Positions 19,325 through 29,363 of a DNA stretch of 64,000 bases are shown here, in pieces. Each line of letters opens with the position of its first letter. The stretch's first letter is position 1. Below the pieces are notes generated by a model. The model was not told the DNA's origin, did no database searches, and was given only the letters and a program-made list of their open reading frames with translations. A program made the position numbers and the translations under genes. Source of the DNA: Cellulophaga tyrosinoxydans (lineage in GTDB: Bacteria; Bacteroidota; Bacteroidia; Flavobacteriales; Flavobacteriaceae); NCBI RefSeq assembly GCF_900176415.1, contig NZ_FWXO01000005.1:170414-234413 (forward strand), in the 5' to 3' direction.

Positions 19325-20659
19325 ATGGAAAAATTAAAAAATGTTTGCATGATGTTGGTTATGTTAAGCATGATTGTTTCCTGCGGAAATAAAGCAAAGA
19401 ATGACAAAGCAATAACAGATACGAATTCCGAGTCAGAAGAGCAACCACCAAATATCGTTTTCATATTATCAGACGACCAATCATGGACCGATTACAGTTT
19501 TATGGGACATGAACATATAGAAACCCCAAGATTAGATAAATTCGCTTCCGAAAGTTTAACCTTTACACAATCTTATGTTCCAACACCCTTGTGTTCACCG
19601 TCTTTAGCAACCATTATTACTGGTCTATATCCAAAAGACCATGGTATTTTAGGAAATGATAAGGTTTATGATCGTTCCGGTAATAGAAAAGAGAATAGAG
19701 CGGAAGCATACAAACCTATAATTTCGGCTTTTGAAAAGCAAACTACGCTTCCAGATATGCTAAAAGAAAAGGGTTATTTGTCTTTTCAAACAGGTAAATG
19801 GTGGCATGGAAACCATAAAGTTGGTGGTTTTGATTATGGGATGACACACGGTGATCCAGAAAGAGGTGGAAGACATGGCGATTTTGGACTAGAGATTGGG
19901 CGAAAAGGATTAGATACTATAAACAGCTACTTAAATTTAGCGTTAAAAGAAAAGAAACCATTCTTTTTATGGTATGCACCGTTTTTACCACACCAACCTC
20001 ACACACCTCCACAGCGACTTTTAGATAAATATGTATCAAAAGCGCCTACGGAATACATAGCAAAATATTGGGCCATGTGTGAATGGTTTGATGAAACATG
20101 CGGGCAATTGTTTGATATGTTTGAAGAAAAAGGATTAACAGAAAATACCTTATTTGTTTATGTGTGCGATAATGGTTGGGTACAAGAACCTAATAAAAAT
20201 ACTTACGTAAAAACATCAAAAAGGGCACCTTACGATTTAGGAATTAGAACACCTATTATGTATAAATGGAAAGGGAAAATCATTCCTAAAATGGATAACC
20301 AAACCATTTCAAGTAGTATAGATATGGTGCCTACAGTGTTAGATATTTTAGGTATCGAAAAACCTGCGAATTTGCCAGGTGTTAGCGTTTTAGACAACAT
20401 AGCGATAACCGAGCGTAAAGGAATTTTTGGTGAAGTATATGCGCATGATTTTGATACTATAGAAAATAGCATGTTTTATAACATGGCCATTTTTCCTCCT
20501 TATAAAATTATCGTTCCAGACCCAGTAAGAAAGAAAGGCGAAGTGGTTCAGTTGTTCAATATCGAAAAAGATCCTTTTGAAAAAAATAACATTGCTGCTA
20601 GCAATCCAGAAATCGTAAAAGATTTGACAGAAAAAATAAAGGCATTCAGAGCAGAATAA
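19325..20659 (+). CDS. Type I sulfatase-like lipoprotein with CSPSL motif
   Basis: S1-type sulfatase fold of 444 aa with lipobox IVSC. The first metal site is SDDQSWTDYSFMG and the second is CDNGWVQ with a later KRAPYDLGIRTP. The maturation motif reads CSPSLATIITG: the candidate formylglycine Cys90 and Pro92 are present, but the Arg of C-x-P-x-R is Leu94 (codon TTA at 19604). In classical sulfatases that Arg helps both recognition by the formylglycine-generating enzyme and stabilisation of the active site. Either this is a subfamily that tolerates Leu, it uses unmodified Cys or another chemistry (for example phosphohydrolase), or it is inactive. The gene is intact and flanked by normal sulfatases, which argues against simple decay. 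Confidence 0.8.
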   Translation: MEKLKNVCMMLVMLSMIVSCGNKAKNDKAITDTNSESEEQPPNIVFILSDDQSWTDYSFMGHEHIETPRLDKFASESLTFTQSYVPTPLCSPSLATIITGLYPKDHGILGNDKVYDRSGNRKENRAEAYKPIISAFEKQTTLPDMLKEKGYLSFQTGKWWHGNHKVGGFDYGMTHGDPERGGRHGDFGLEIGRKGLDTINSYLNLALKEKKPFFLWYAPFLPHQPHTPPQRLLDKYVSKAPTEYIAKYWAMCEWFDETCGQLFDMFEEKGLTENTLFVYVCDNGWVQEPNKNTYVKTSKRAPYDLGIRTPIMYKWKGKIIPKMDNQTISSSIDMVPTVLDILGIEKPANLPGVSVLDNIAITERKGIFGEVYAHDFDTIENSMFYNMAIFPPYKIIVPDPVRKKGEVVQLFNIEKDPFEKNNIAASNPEIVKDLTEKIKAFRAE

Positions 20660-20667
20660 TAATATAA

Positions 20668-22188
20668 ATGGAAAGAAATCTTGTAATATTTACCTTGGTT
20701 GCTGTTTTGTTTTCTTGCAAGCAGGAGAAAACTATAGAGCAAACAGAGGCAGTCTCAAAACCTAACGTGTTGTTTATTGCGGTTGATGACTTAAACAACA
20801 TGATTGGTCCCATTGATAATTTTTCAAACGTTAAAACCCCTAATTTTGATAGGCTTGCAGCTATGGGTGTTACCTTCAGTAATGCTCATTGTCAAGCACC
20901 CTTGTGCGGACCATCAAGAGCATCATTAATGACAGGGTTACGACCATCAACAACAGGAATTTATGGTATGACACATGATAATGAAGTTCGTCGAGAAGGA
21001 AATCCCGCAACAAAAGACATTACATTTTTGCCAGAATATTTTGAGAATAATGGCTATCATACTATGGGAATAGGAAAGTTATTTCATATTCATGCACCAG
21101 ACAGTGTGTTTAATGAATCTGGAGGGCGTGTAAAAGGTTTTGGTCCATATCCAGAAAAAAGATTCGTTTGGGATGGATTTGGCAACGGCATCAAAGGAAT
21201 ACACGGAAGAACCAGTACAGATTGGGGTGCTTTTCCTGAAAATGATACTTTAATGCCAGATCATCAATCTGTTAATTGGGTTGTAGATCGTTTGCATAGA
21301 AAATATGACAAACCATTCTTTATGGGTTTAGGTTTTTTAAGAGTTCATGTTCCGCTTTATGTACCACAAAAATGGTTCGATTTATATCCTTTAGAAGATA
21401 TTCAAACACCACCTTATTTAGCAGATGATTTGAATGATATACCAAATGTGGGGTTACAAATTAACGATTTACCCATGATGCCTTCTACAGAATGGGCTAT
21501 AGAAAGTGGCGAATGGAAAAAAATTGTACAAGCGTATTTGGCATGTATAAGCTTTGTAGATAATGAATTAGGTCGCGTTTTAGATGCCTTAGAGAATAGT
21601 GAATATGGCGATAATACCATTATAGTTTTATGGTCAGACCATGGATATCGCTTGGGTGAAAAAGGAACCTTCGCAAAACATGCACTATGGGAATCTGCTA
21701 CAAAAGCACCTTTAATGTTTGCGGCACCAAACCTGCCTAAAGGTAAAAAGATTAATGCACCAGTTGAAATGCTTTCTATTTACCCTACCTTGTTGGAATT
21801 GAGCGGATTGCCCGCATATGAAAGAAATGAAGGGACTAGTTTAGTATCCTTGATGCAAAATGATGAAGGACTTAAAGAAGCGCATGCGATTACAACATTT
21901 GGAATGAACAACCACACCGTTAAAGTTGATGGATACAGATATATTCGTTATGAAGATGGTACAGAAGAATTTTACGATCATAGTTCAGACCCGAATGAAT
22001 GGACTAATGAAGCTAACAATCCAAAATACAAAACTCAAATAGAATTGATGAAAGGTTTGTTACCCAAAGTAAATGTTATTTGGGATGATGAATCTTCTTA
22101 CACGTTTCAGCCCTATTTTGTAGATCAAAAAGCAAGAGTAAATGGTGATGATGGTAAACCTGTTGAGGTTATTGGTGCGGATAAATAA
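20668..22188 (+). CDS. Type I sulfatase, iduronate-2-sulfatase-like lipoprotein
   Basis: 506-aa S1 sulfatase with lipobox LFSC. Metal-binding VDDLNN is followed by the maturation motif [11 protein letters not shown] (Cys80) with all signature residues, then SDHGYRLGEKGTFAKH typical of the iduronate-2-sulfatase-like branch. It starts 8 bases after the preceding sulfatase. It is distinct from the CGASR pair found further on. It probably removes sulfate from one position of rhamnose or uronate. No recent paralogue is seen inside the window. Confidence 0.9.
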   Translation: MERNLVIFTLVAVLFSCKQEKTIEQTEAVSKPNVLFIAVDDLNNMIGPIDNFSNVKTPNFDRLAAMGVTFSNAHCQAPLCGPSRASLMTGLRPSTTGIYGMTHDNEVRREGNPATKDITFLPEYFENNGYHTMGIGKLFHIHAPDSVFNESGGRVKGFGPYPEKRFVWDGFGNGIKGIHGRTSTDWGAFPENDTLMPDHQSVNWVVDRLHRKYDKPFFMGLGFLRVHVPLYVPQKWFDLYPLEDIQTPPYLADDLNDIPNVGLQINDLPMMPSTEWAIESGEWKKIVQAYLACISFVDNELGRVLDALENSEYGDNTIIVLWSDHGYRLGEKGTFAKHALWESATKAPLMFAAPNLPKGKKINAPVEMLSIYPTLLELSGLPAYERNEGTSLVSLMQNDEGLKEAHAITTFGMNNHTVKVDGYRYIRYEDGTEEFYDHSSDPNEWTNEANNPKYKTQIELMKGLLPKVNVIWDDESSYTFQPYFVDQKARVNGDDGKPVEVIGADK

Positions 22189-22241
22189 TAGATTATTTTC
22201 AATAGTATTTTTATAAATACACACATATATTTTTTTAGAAT

Positions 22242-24716
22242 ATGATAATAAAAAAAATAGTTTTAAGCCTTATTATACTTTGCAATATTATGCTATTTCA
22301 TAGCATACAGGCGCAATCTTTAAAGCATCCTGTTATTTGGGTTACCGAAGATGAAAGAGTTGATATTTTAGATAAAATAGATAAATATGTTTGGGCAAAA
22401 AGTATTGTTAACCAATTACATAATAAAGTAGATGACGAATTAAAAGCACATCAAGAAAATCCCAATAGGATTTTAAATAGTATTCCTGCTTTTGCAAAGC
22501 ACGATCGAGAGAATTCTGAACAAAAAGCTGGACCTATTGCGGCTGGTCATAACAAAGTTTTGGCGCTCGCCTCTGAAGCGGGGATGCTATATTACATCAC
22601 ACAAGAGGAAAAGTATGCCCAATTTGCTGCCGATATTTTAGCTTTTTATATAGAACATATCGCTCCATTAACCCCTCAAACAACAACCATTTGTGGCTAC
22701 GATTTTTTTGACCCTAGAACTACTTATGGCCCTTTTGCATTAACGTATGATTTTATCTATACCTATTTGCAAAAACCTAATGTGACTGTGTATAACAAAA
22801 CCAAAGGAAGACGCGTTGCTTTTAGTCACGCCAAAGCGCAAAAGGCCATGTCTAATATTGTTGGCAATGTATTACAAGAATATGGTAATCCAGATCAACA
22901 TGGTAAAGTCATTTCGAATCACCCAATTCTGACGGCTTCAGGAGCATTGTTTGGTATCTTATGCATTGAAAATGACAAAGAGCGTCAACGCTTGTTTGAT
23001 ATTTTTTGGGAAACAGGTACAGCTCATCAAAACTCTTTTAAAAACACCATTTTACCTATGTTTGGCGAACAAGGTATTTGGCCAGAATCTACCAGTTATA
23101 GTTTCATGCCAATCATCACATTGGTTTTGAATATTGTAGACCGGGTTTATCCAGAGATGAATGTTACAAAAGAAAATCAACATATTTTTGAAGGTAATTT
23201 TTTGTTTGACCATTTAAGATATCCGAATCGCAAATTTGTACGTTTTGGAGATTCCAAACGTAATAATGATGGTACTGAAGATTTGTACAAATATACCCTA
23301 GCCATCGCCGAAAGAAGGGGTTATACCAATTTAAAACAACAAGCAGAAATAGCACTAAGACAAGCATATGATGTAAAAGGCGGTTTTAAACCAAAACTTG
23401 ATGATCATATTTTTAATAATTTTGAACCTTTCGATTTGTTTTGGGGCATTCCAATTCCTGAAAAAACAGAGGGAGCCATTAATTTTAATAAGCCAACGGT
23501 TCTTGTAAAACACGCTGGTGTTGCATTGCAACGTAATTATGTTGAAAAGGATAATGTAACCTACGGACTTTGCGGCATTATTGGCGGCGCACATTATGTG
23601 CATTCACATGTCACAGGCATTGCTATGGAATTATATGGCGCGGGATATGTTATGGGGCCTAATGCCGGTTTACCGCCTTCGGTTCAAGAAAGGCAAATTC
23701 CATTGCACGAAAATTATTTTAGATTGTATGCTGGTAATAATACGGTTATTGTTAACGGCACATCACATGGTTTAGACAAAAACACTTGGAAAGGCAATAG
23801 TTATGTTTGGCAAAATACAACGGTTAACATAGCTTCAGAACCGAAACATTTAGAAGATCCTATTTCTACAAACTTCAATTTTGCAACACAGTTTTTAAAA
23901 GACGAGGTTAATAATTGTGATCAAGAACGCACTTTAAGTATTATAAGAACAAGTGAAAAAACAGCCTATTATTTTGATATGTTTCGTTCAAAATCCTTAG
24001 ATAAAAACAAGTTTCATGATTATATCTATCATAATATTGGTGATGAAACTATAATTACAAATATTAAGAATGAACCAATTAGTCTTGAAGAAACAAACCG
24101 TTATCAAAACGATATTGGAGACCCTGTTCAATCTCCTGGGTGGCGTTATTTTGAAAATACGCAAGTAACCAACCCAACCCAAGAAGCTGTAAACGTCAAA
24201 TTTCATATCAATGAAGACAACAGATATATGCATCTATTTGTTCCAAAAGGCATTGAAAGAGAATATACCAAAGCCCTAGCGCCACCTTCGCGTGAAGCAG
24301 AAAATAGTTATTTAAAAAAGAAAACACAGGTGTTGGCTATAAGGCAAAACGGTGAGGCATGGGACAAACCATTTATAAGTATTTTCGAACCATCAGTAGG
24401 AAGTAAATCAAGTGTTCAAAGTGTAGAGCCTTTAATGGATGGACAAAAAGTGGTTGGTGCAAAAGTAGTATCCAAAGTAGGGAAAGCTTTGATAACAGAT
24501 TTTATTATTTCACAAGATACATCGCATGCCAGTTATGTAAACAAAAATTTAAATTTAAAATTTGAAGGTCGTTTTGGTATTGCAAGAGTGGAGGAAATAA
24601 AAGGAGAAAAGACTGTAAGCCTTTATATTGGAGATGGGAAAAAACTCAGTTTAGCAAAAGTATCTATCCAAGCTAATTCTCTAAATAAAGAGTTTAAATC
24701 ATTTATAATAAATTAA
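22242..24716 (+). CDS. Heparinase II/III-fold protein, copy A (lyase or dehydratase)
   Basis: Exported 824-aa protein (signal peptide to about SIQAQ) with an N-terminal (alpha/alpha) toroid, from LKHPVIWVTEDERVDIL on, and a C-terminal beta-sheet part, as in heparinase II/III-like polysaccharide lyases. The diagnostic beta-strand motif GGAHYVHSHVTG carries His451, His454 and His456 and is followed by ELYGAGYVMGPNAG. The family performs beta-elimination at uronic acids. From memory, relatives in the Formosa ulvan locus include both an ulvan lyase (PL40) and an oligosaccharide dehydratase, so the reaction could be either. A paralogue lies at 30786. The next gene, 7 bases on, is a CGASR sulfatase; the two paralogous pairs stand in mirrored order. 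Confidence 0.75.
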   Translation: MIIKKIVLSLIILCNIMLFHSIQAQSLKHPVIWVTEDERVDILDKIDKYVWAKSIVNQLHNKVDDELKAHQENPNRILNSIPAFAKHDRENSEQKAGPIAAGHNKVLALASEAGMLYYITQEEKYAQFAADILAFYIEHIAPLTPQTTTICGYDFFDPRTTYGPFALTYDFIYTYLQKPNVTVYNKTKGRRVAFSHAKAQKAMSNIVGNVLQEYGNPDQHGKVISNHPILTASGALFGILCIENDKERQRLFDIFWETGTAHQNSFKNTILPMFGEQGIWPESTSYSFMPIITLVLNIVDRVYPEMNVTKENQHIFEGNFLFDHLRYPNRKFVRFGDSKRNNDGTEDLYKYTLAIAERRGYTNLKQQAEIALRQAYDVKGGFKPKLDDHIFNNFEPFDLFWGIPIPEKTEGAINFNKPTVLVKHAGVALQRNYVEKDNVTYGLCGIIGGAHYVHSHVTGIAMELYGAGYVMGPNAGLPPSVQERQIPLHENYFRLYAGNNTVIVNGTSHGLDKNTWKGNSYVWQNTTVNIASEPKHLEDPISTNFNFATQFLKDEVNNCDQERTLSIIRTSEKTAYYFDMFRSKSLDKNKFHDYIYHNIGDETIITNIKNEPISLEETNRYQNDIGDPVQSPGWRYFENTQVTNPTQEAVNVKFHINEDNRYMHLFVPKGIEREYTKALAPPSREAENSYLKKKTQVLAIRQNGEAWDKPFISIFEPSVGSKSSVQSVEPLMDGQKVVGAKVVSKVGKALITDFIISQDTSHASYVNKNLNLKFEGRFGIARVEEIKGEKTVSLYIGDGKKLSLAKVSIQANSLNKEFKSFIIN

Positions 24717-24723
24717 ATAGAAT

Positions 24724-26160
24724 ATGATGAAGCAATTTTTATCAATAGTGCTTTTTATAACAAGTCTTGCCATGTATGCACAACAAACAGCGCAAAAAAA
24801 GCATGACGAATCACAAGCGAAAAAGCCAAACATTCTTTTTATAGCGGTTGATGATTTGCGTCCGGAACTGAAATGTTATGGGGCAAGCCAAATCAAATCG
24901 CCTAATCTGGATAAGTTGGCCGCTGATGGCTTGGTGTTTAATAGAGCCTATTGCAATATTCCCGTTTGTGGTGCTTCAAGAGCAAGTCTTTTGTCGGGTA
25001 CCAGACCTACTCGTTACCGTTTTATTGATGCTTATACCGAAAAAGACAAAGACAATCCCGATGCGATGTCACTGCCTTTATTATTGAAGAATAATGGTTA
25101 TACCACCATTTCTAACGGAAAAATTTATCACCATCAAAAAGATGACAACAAAGCTTGGGACAGCCGATGGTTTCCAAAAGGAAATATTCGCAATTATCAA
25201 TTAGCAGAAAATATTGAAAAAAATGCCCAAGCCAATCTTTCAGAAGCGGGAGGGGTTGCCTTTGAAAATGCAAATGTCAGCGACACCGCTTATTTTGACG
25301 GCAAAATTGCTCAAAAAGGAATGGCAGATTTGCGCAAATTGAAAGGTCAAAATAAACCATTCTTTCTGGCACTCGGTTTTATGAAACCTCATTTACCATT
25401 TAATGCACCTAAAAAATATTGGGATTTGTATGAAAGAAATACAATTCAACTTCCAGAGAATTATGTGCAACCTGAAACAACTCCAAAAGAAGCTTTTCAT
25501 AATTATGGCGAATTGCGTCAATACGATGGCATTCCAAAGAAAGGAGACTTGCAAGATGAAATGGCCAAAGAATTGATTCACGGTTATTACGCTTGCGTGA
25601 GTTATGTCGATGCGCAAATTGGTTTGGTTCTAGACGAGTTGAAACGTTTGGATTTAGAAGAAGATACGATAGTGATTTTATGGGGAGACCACGGTTGGAA
25701 TCTAGGCGAGCATAAACTCTGGTGCAAGCATTCTACTTTCGAAAGAGCACTTAAAACGCCCTTAATCATCAAAGTACCAGGAAAAACAAAAGGGACTGTA
25801 AGCAATGATATTGTAGAATATATAGATGTCTATCCCTCATTGGTAGAACTAGCAGGTTTGAAAAACCCTACTACTGTGGAAGGCAAAAGTTTTGTACCGA
25901 TTATCAACGGAAAGAAAAGCGATAAAAATTGGGCAGTAAGTAAGTTTAAAGATGCCGTAACCTTGATAAAAGACGATTTGTTTTATACCGAATGGACAGA
26001 TGACCAAGGCAAGGCGTATGCCCGCATGCTTTTTGACCACAAAACCGACCCCTTAGAACTGGATAATTTGGCTGAAAAACCAGTTTATCAAAACATAGTT
26101 AAGGAATTAGCTGCTGAATTAAGAGCAAAATGGGGTAAGGATTTTTTAAAAAAGAATTAA
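24724..26160 (+). CDS. Type I sulfatase with CGASR motif, copy A
   Basis: 478-aa iduronate-2-sulfatase-like S1 protein with a normal cleavable signal peptide (SLAMYAQQ). Metal site [12 protein letters not shown], maturation motif [11 protein letters not shown] (Cys82, with Ala84 where most sulfatases have Pro), then [17 protein letters not shown]. The Pro-to-Ala change occurs in both copies here and is known in sulfatases of this branch, so activity is expected. It is closely related to the gene at 29364, about 65% identical in the first quarter and near 80% over the last 90 residues by eye. In hand-counted aligned 60-base samples this copy is richer in GC than its sister (25 vs 20 and 23 vs 16). 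The gene is followed by an interspersed-type repeat. Confidence 0.9.
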   Translation: MMKQFLSIVLFITSLAMYAQQTAQKKHDESQAKKPNILFIAVDDLRPELKCYGASQIKSPNLDKLAADGLVFNRAYCNIPVCGASRASLLSGTRPTRYRFIDAYTEKDKDNPDAMSLPLLLKNNGYTTISNGKIYHHQKDDNKAWDSRWFPKGNIRNYQLAENIEKNAQANLSEAGGVAFENANVSDTAYFDGKIAQKGMADLRKLKGQNKPFFLALGFMKPHLPFNAPKKYWDLYERNTIQLPENYVQPETTPKEAFHNYGELRQYDGIPKKGDLQDEMAKELIHGYYACVSYVDAQIGLVLDELKRLDLEEDTIVILWGDHGWNLGEHKLWCKHSTFERALKTPLIIKVPGKTKGTVSNDIVEYIDVYPSLVELAGLKNPTTVEGKSFVPIINGKKSDKNWAVSKFKDAVTLIKDDLFYTEWTDDQGKAYARMLFDHKTDPLELDNLAEKPVYQNIVKELAAELRAKWGKDFLKKN

Positions 26161-26161
26161 T

Positions 26162-26196
26162 TGACATCTAAATGTCAGTCTGAGCTTGTCGAAGAC
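26162..26196. repeat. Interspersed intergenic repeat with short hairpin
   Basis: The gap after the 24724 sulfatase holds a perfect 6-bp hairpin (TGACAT-CTAA-ATGTCA, 26162-26177) running directly into GTCTGAGCTTGTCGAAGAC (26178-26196). From memory, this matches a repeat family scattered through intergenic regions of flavobacterial genomes (core GTCTGAGC...GTCGAAGAC). It occurs once in this window. It may be a REP-like element or a mark of a past insertion, and could affect mRNA stability inside the long transcript. Confidence 0.5.
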
Positions 26197-26238
26197 TTCA
26201 ACAAACTCAATAAGCTAAAATTTTATAAATAGTTATAA

Positions 26239-27873
26239 ATGAAAAAAACGAAACGCTTTGCTTTACTACTAATTTTCCTGTTTTCATTTTTAGGAAATGC
26301 TCAAAGTCAACAAAAATCAAAACCCAATATTGTATTGATTTTTGCAGACGATTTAGGCTGGACCGATTTAAGCACAGGTAATACGAATTTCAATAATGGT
26401 TCTAAAATCTATCAAACTCCTGAAATTGATAAATTAGCAAATCAAGGAATGTCTTTTACAAATGCCTACACCAATCAAAACTGTGCGCCTTCTCGTGCGG
26501 CCTTGATAAGCGGTCAGTATGCTACTGGGGTTGACAATGGAGTGTACAATGTTGGTTCGCTATATAGACCCGACAAGCGTACCAAAGGATTTCCTAATTT
26601 ACTTATTAAACCGCACGAACAACAAAATGTTATAACTGATGTAGGTACCAGTATTTTTGATGTACTTAAAACCCAGGGCTATACTACTGCTTTAATTGGC
26701 AAAAGTCATGGTACACCACACCCGCTGAAAGCAGGTTACGGCATTGATTTACCCGCCGATATTCACCATGAAATTAAGGTGATGGTGAACGGAAAAAAAA
26801 CAGAATCCTCTTATTTGGCTTTAAAATCAGATAAGAATGGATGGACGTTCGATTCAGAATTTGTAGATAAATATGCTAATCCGTATAATCAAGAATATAT
26901 TGACAAAACTTTATCGCCCTACAAAAACAATAGTGAACAATCGGTTTTAATGGGTATCCCCAAACACCTGACCGATGCCATTGGTGATTATGCCGTAGAT
27001 TATATCAGAGAGAAAGCAAGGGGCGAAAATCCATTTTTTCTGTACGTACCTTTTCATGCTGTTCACTCTGATGTGGTAGGTCGCAAAGATTTAACAGATA
27101 AATATTTGAAAAAAGGCTTAAGTCCTCGATTGGCCGAATATGGTTCTTTGATAGAACTTTTGGACCAAAACGTGGGTAAAATTAGTAATGCCTTAAAAGA
27201 CCCTAACGGAGACGGTGATTTATCAGATGATATTACAAACAATACAATATTTATTTTTTATTCGGATAACGGAGGTTTGGTAGATAATGTTCCGCTTAAA
27301 GGAAAAAAAGGAAGTCTGGACGAAGGAGGAATTAGAGTGCCGCTTATTTTTAGATATCCAGGGGTAATCAAACAAAATACTATTTCCAATCAAGCGGTTC
27401 ATTGTATCGACTTTTTGCCTACACTAGCTCATATGGCAGGGGCTTCGCTTTCTTCTATGAACAAAAACAATGGCGAAAAAGCTGTTTATGATGGTGCTTC
27501 TTTTGCGGATGTTTTAACAGGAAATAAAAAAAGGATTGAGCGCGAAAACTTGTTTTGGCACTTGCCAGGCTATATGGACGAACGATTCAGGCCTACCACA
27601 CTCATTCAAAAACGTATTGGTAAAACCTATTATAAACTGTTTTATTATTATGAAACAGAAGAGTTCACCCTATACAATTTGAATAAAGATTTAGAAGAAA
27701 AAAACAATCTTTTGAAAAATCCATCTGCAAAAGACATGAAGATTGCCTTAAAAATGAATGCGGATATGGTGACTTGGTTAAAAGCAAATAAAGCACCTAC
27801 GGGAACTTTTGTAAAAGATGGAATTACAGTGCCTTATCCTAAAGCAGATGGGGTTAGCAAATACAAACAATAA
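26239..27873 (+). CDS. Type I sulfatase, arylsulfatase A-like
   Basis: 544-aa exported sulfatase, signal peptide to about FLGNAQ. It has ADDLGWTDLS for the first metal site, CAPSRAALISG (Cys82, full signature) and YSDNGG followed by GSLDEGGIRVPLIF, the pattern of arylsulfatase A-like S1 enzymes common in marine Bacteroidota. It is the longest of the eight sulfatases, with insertions around residues 110-220. It sits between the two CGASR/heparinase-fold modules and is followed 13 bases on by another sulfatase. The substrate position is unknown. Confidence 0.9.
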   Translation: MKKTKRFALLLIFLFSFLGNAQSQQKSKPNIVLIFADDLGWTDLSTGNTNFNNGSKIYQTPEIDKLANQGMSFTNAYTNQNCAPSRAALISGQYATGVDNGVYNVGSLYRPDKRTKGFPNLLIKPHEQQNVITDVGTSIFDVLKTQGYTTALIGKSHGTPHPLKAGYGIDLPADIHHEIKVMVNGKKTESSYLALKSDKNGWTFDSEFVDKYANPYNQEYIDKTLSPYKNNSEQSVLMGIPKHLTDAIGDYAVDYIREKARGENPFFLYVPFHAVHSDVVGRKDLTDKYLKKGLSPRLAEYGSLIELLDQNVGKISNALKDPNGDGDLSDDITNNTIFIFYSDNGGLVDNVPLKGKKGSLDEGGIRVPLIFRYPGVIKQNTISNQAVHCIDFLPTLAHMAGASLSSMNKNNGEKAVYDGASFADVLTGNKKRIERENLFWHLPGYMDERFRPTTLIQKRIGKTYYKLFYYYETEEFTLYNLNKDLEEKNNLLKNPSAKDMKIALKMNADMVTWLKANKAPTGTFVKDGITVPYPKADGVSKYKQ

Positions 27874-27886
27874 TTAGTACAATAAA

Positions 27887-29353
27887 ATGAGAAAAAACAA
27901 TCTGATACACTTTGTTTTTGGATATATCGCTTTAATATTGACTTCTTGTTCGGCTCAAAAGAAAAATGAGCAAGCAAATGTTAAAAACACACAGCCCAAC
28001 ATTATATTTTATTTGGCTGATGACCAAGATGTCTATGATTACGGTTGTTACGGAAACGAAAAAGTAAAAACTCCCGCTGTGGACAGGATTGCCAGAGAAG
28101 GGATTTTGTTCGAAAATGCTTTTACCGCTCAGGCCATCTGTGCGCCTAGTCGATCGCAATTATTTACAGGAAAATATCCTTTGAAAAACGGTTGTTTTGC
28201 CAATCATTCCAAAGTAAAACCCGATATCGTTAGTATCACCAAGCAGCTGCGAAAACTTGGGTATGAAGTGGTTTTGGCAGGAAAAAGCCATGTGAGTCCT
28301 GATGAAGTTTTTGATTGGGACAAAGAATGGCATGCGGTAGAAAGACCCGTAGGGCCAAGAGAATACATTCCCATAGACAGTATTCAGAGTTATTTTAAAA
28401 AGGCTAAGAAACCTTTTTGTATGCTGGTTACTTCCTATTATCCGCATGCAGAGTATTTTAATGTGGAGGGCGCCACTGCTCAAGATATCAAGTTTTATCC
28501 TTTTAATGAAAGCAAAAAGAACAATCCTGCTTTTATAAAAGACAAAGCAGGCTATTATAGAAGCATTGCAGAAGATAACAAACAATTAGACCAAGTACTT
28601 ACGGCTGCCGACAATTATTTGGGAGATAATACGCTAGTTATTTACAGTGCAGACCACGGAGTTTCAGGGAAATTTACAGTAAAAGATGTGGGGTTGAAAG
28701 TGCCATTGGTAGCCCGTTGGCCAAAAGTGATAAAACCGGGAACAAAATCCAAACAGCTCATTCATTATACCGATGTATTGCCAACTTTTATGGAAATTGC
28801 AGGCGGTAAAGCTACACCTGATATGGACGGAACAAGCTTTTTACCGATATTACAAGGGACAGAAACTGCCATTCATCAATATGTTTATGGGGTGAGAACC
28901 AATCAAAACATTCTCAATTCGGAAGTTTTTCCGTCTCGAATGATTCGTGATAGCCGTTACAAATACATCCGTAACTTTAATTCTGTAGAAGTGGTAGAAC
29001 AAAATCTAACAAATAAACCCCATGTTGATTTTTTCATTCGTAGAGGTGCTAATGCTTTTAAAAACGAACCCTTTGAAGAATTATATGATTTGCAAAACGA
29101 TCCTTTTGAACAGCATAATCTAATAAACAAACCCGAATTAAAAGAAATTAAAGAGCGATTAACGATAGATCTTTTTAGCTGGATGAAAGCTCAAGGCGAC
29201 TTTTTGAACGAGCAACCTGGTACTATGCCACTGATAAAGGGAAAAGGCAAAGCGGGTTTCAGACTTGACGAAGATACGCCTCGAAGAAAAATCCCAGACG
29301 CTATTAAAAATACTTTAAAAGAAGACGATTATAGAATTATAAAACATTGGTAA
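27887..29353 (+). CDS. Type I sulfatase lipoprotein, heparan-sulfamidase-like branch
   Basis: 488-aa sulfatase with lipobox LTSC. First metal site [13 protein letters not shown], maturation motif [11 protein letters not shown] with Cys85, second metal site [20 protein letters not shown]. The compact C-terminal layout resembles S1 enzymes related to heparan N-sulfatase; that branch assignment is by motif impression only. A hand count over 28321-28380 gives 29 G/C of 60, clearly above the window's usual level, hinting that this inner block has a different history. Eleven bases separate it from the next sulfatase. Confidence 0.88.
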   Translation: MRKNNLIHFVFGYIALILTSCSAQKKNEQANVKNTQPNIIFYLADDQDVYDYGCYGNEKVKTPAVDRIAREGILFENAFTAQAICAPSRSQLFTGKYPLKNGCFANHSKVKPDIVSITKQLRKLGYEVVLAGKSHVSPDEVFDWDKEWHAVERPVGPREYIPIDSIQSYFKKAKKPFCMLVTSYYPHAEYFNVEGATAQDIKFYPFNESKKNNPAFIKDKAGYYRSIAEDNKQLDQVLTAADNYLGDNTLVIYSADHGVSGKFTVKDVGLKVPLVARWPKVIKPGTKSKQLIHYTDVLPTFMEIAGGKATPDMDGTSFLPILQGTETAIHQYVYGVRTNQNILNSEVFPSRMIRDSRYKYIRNFNSVEVVEQNLTNKPHVDFFIRRGANAFKNEPFEELYDLQNDPFEQHNLINKPELKEIKERLTIDLFSWMKAQGDFLNEQPGTMPLIKGKGKAGFRLDEDTPRRKIPDAIKNTLKEDDYRIIKHW

Positions 29354-29363
29354 ATTTTTTGCT

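Noticed and set aside
22205..22236. Hairpin GTATTT-TTAT-AAATAC followed by T-rich sequence before the 22242 gene
   Set aside because: All-but-two A/T pairs in the stem and the T tract is 10 bases away; not convincing as a terminator inside the gene run.
28160..28585. 141-codon minus-strand open frame inside the 27887 sulfatase
   Set aside because: The sulfatase on the plus strand is complete with all motifs; the antisense frame has no recognisable domain or promoter.
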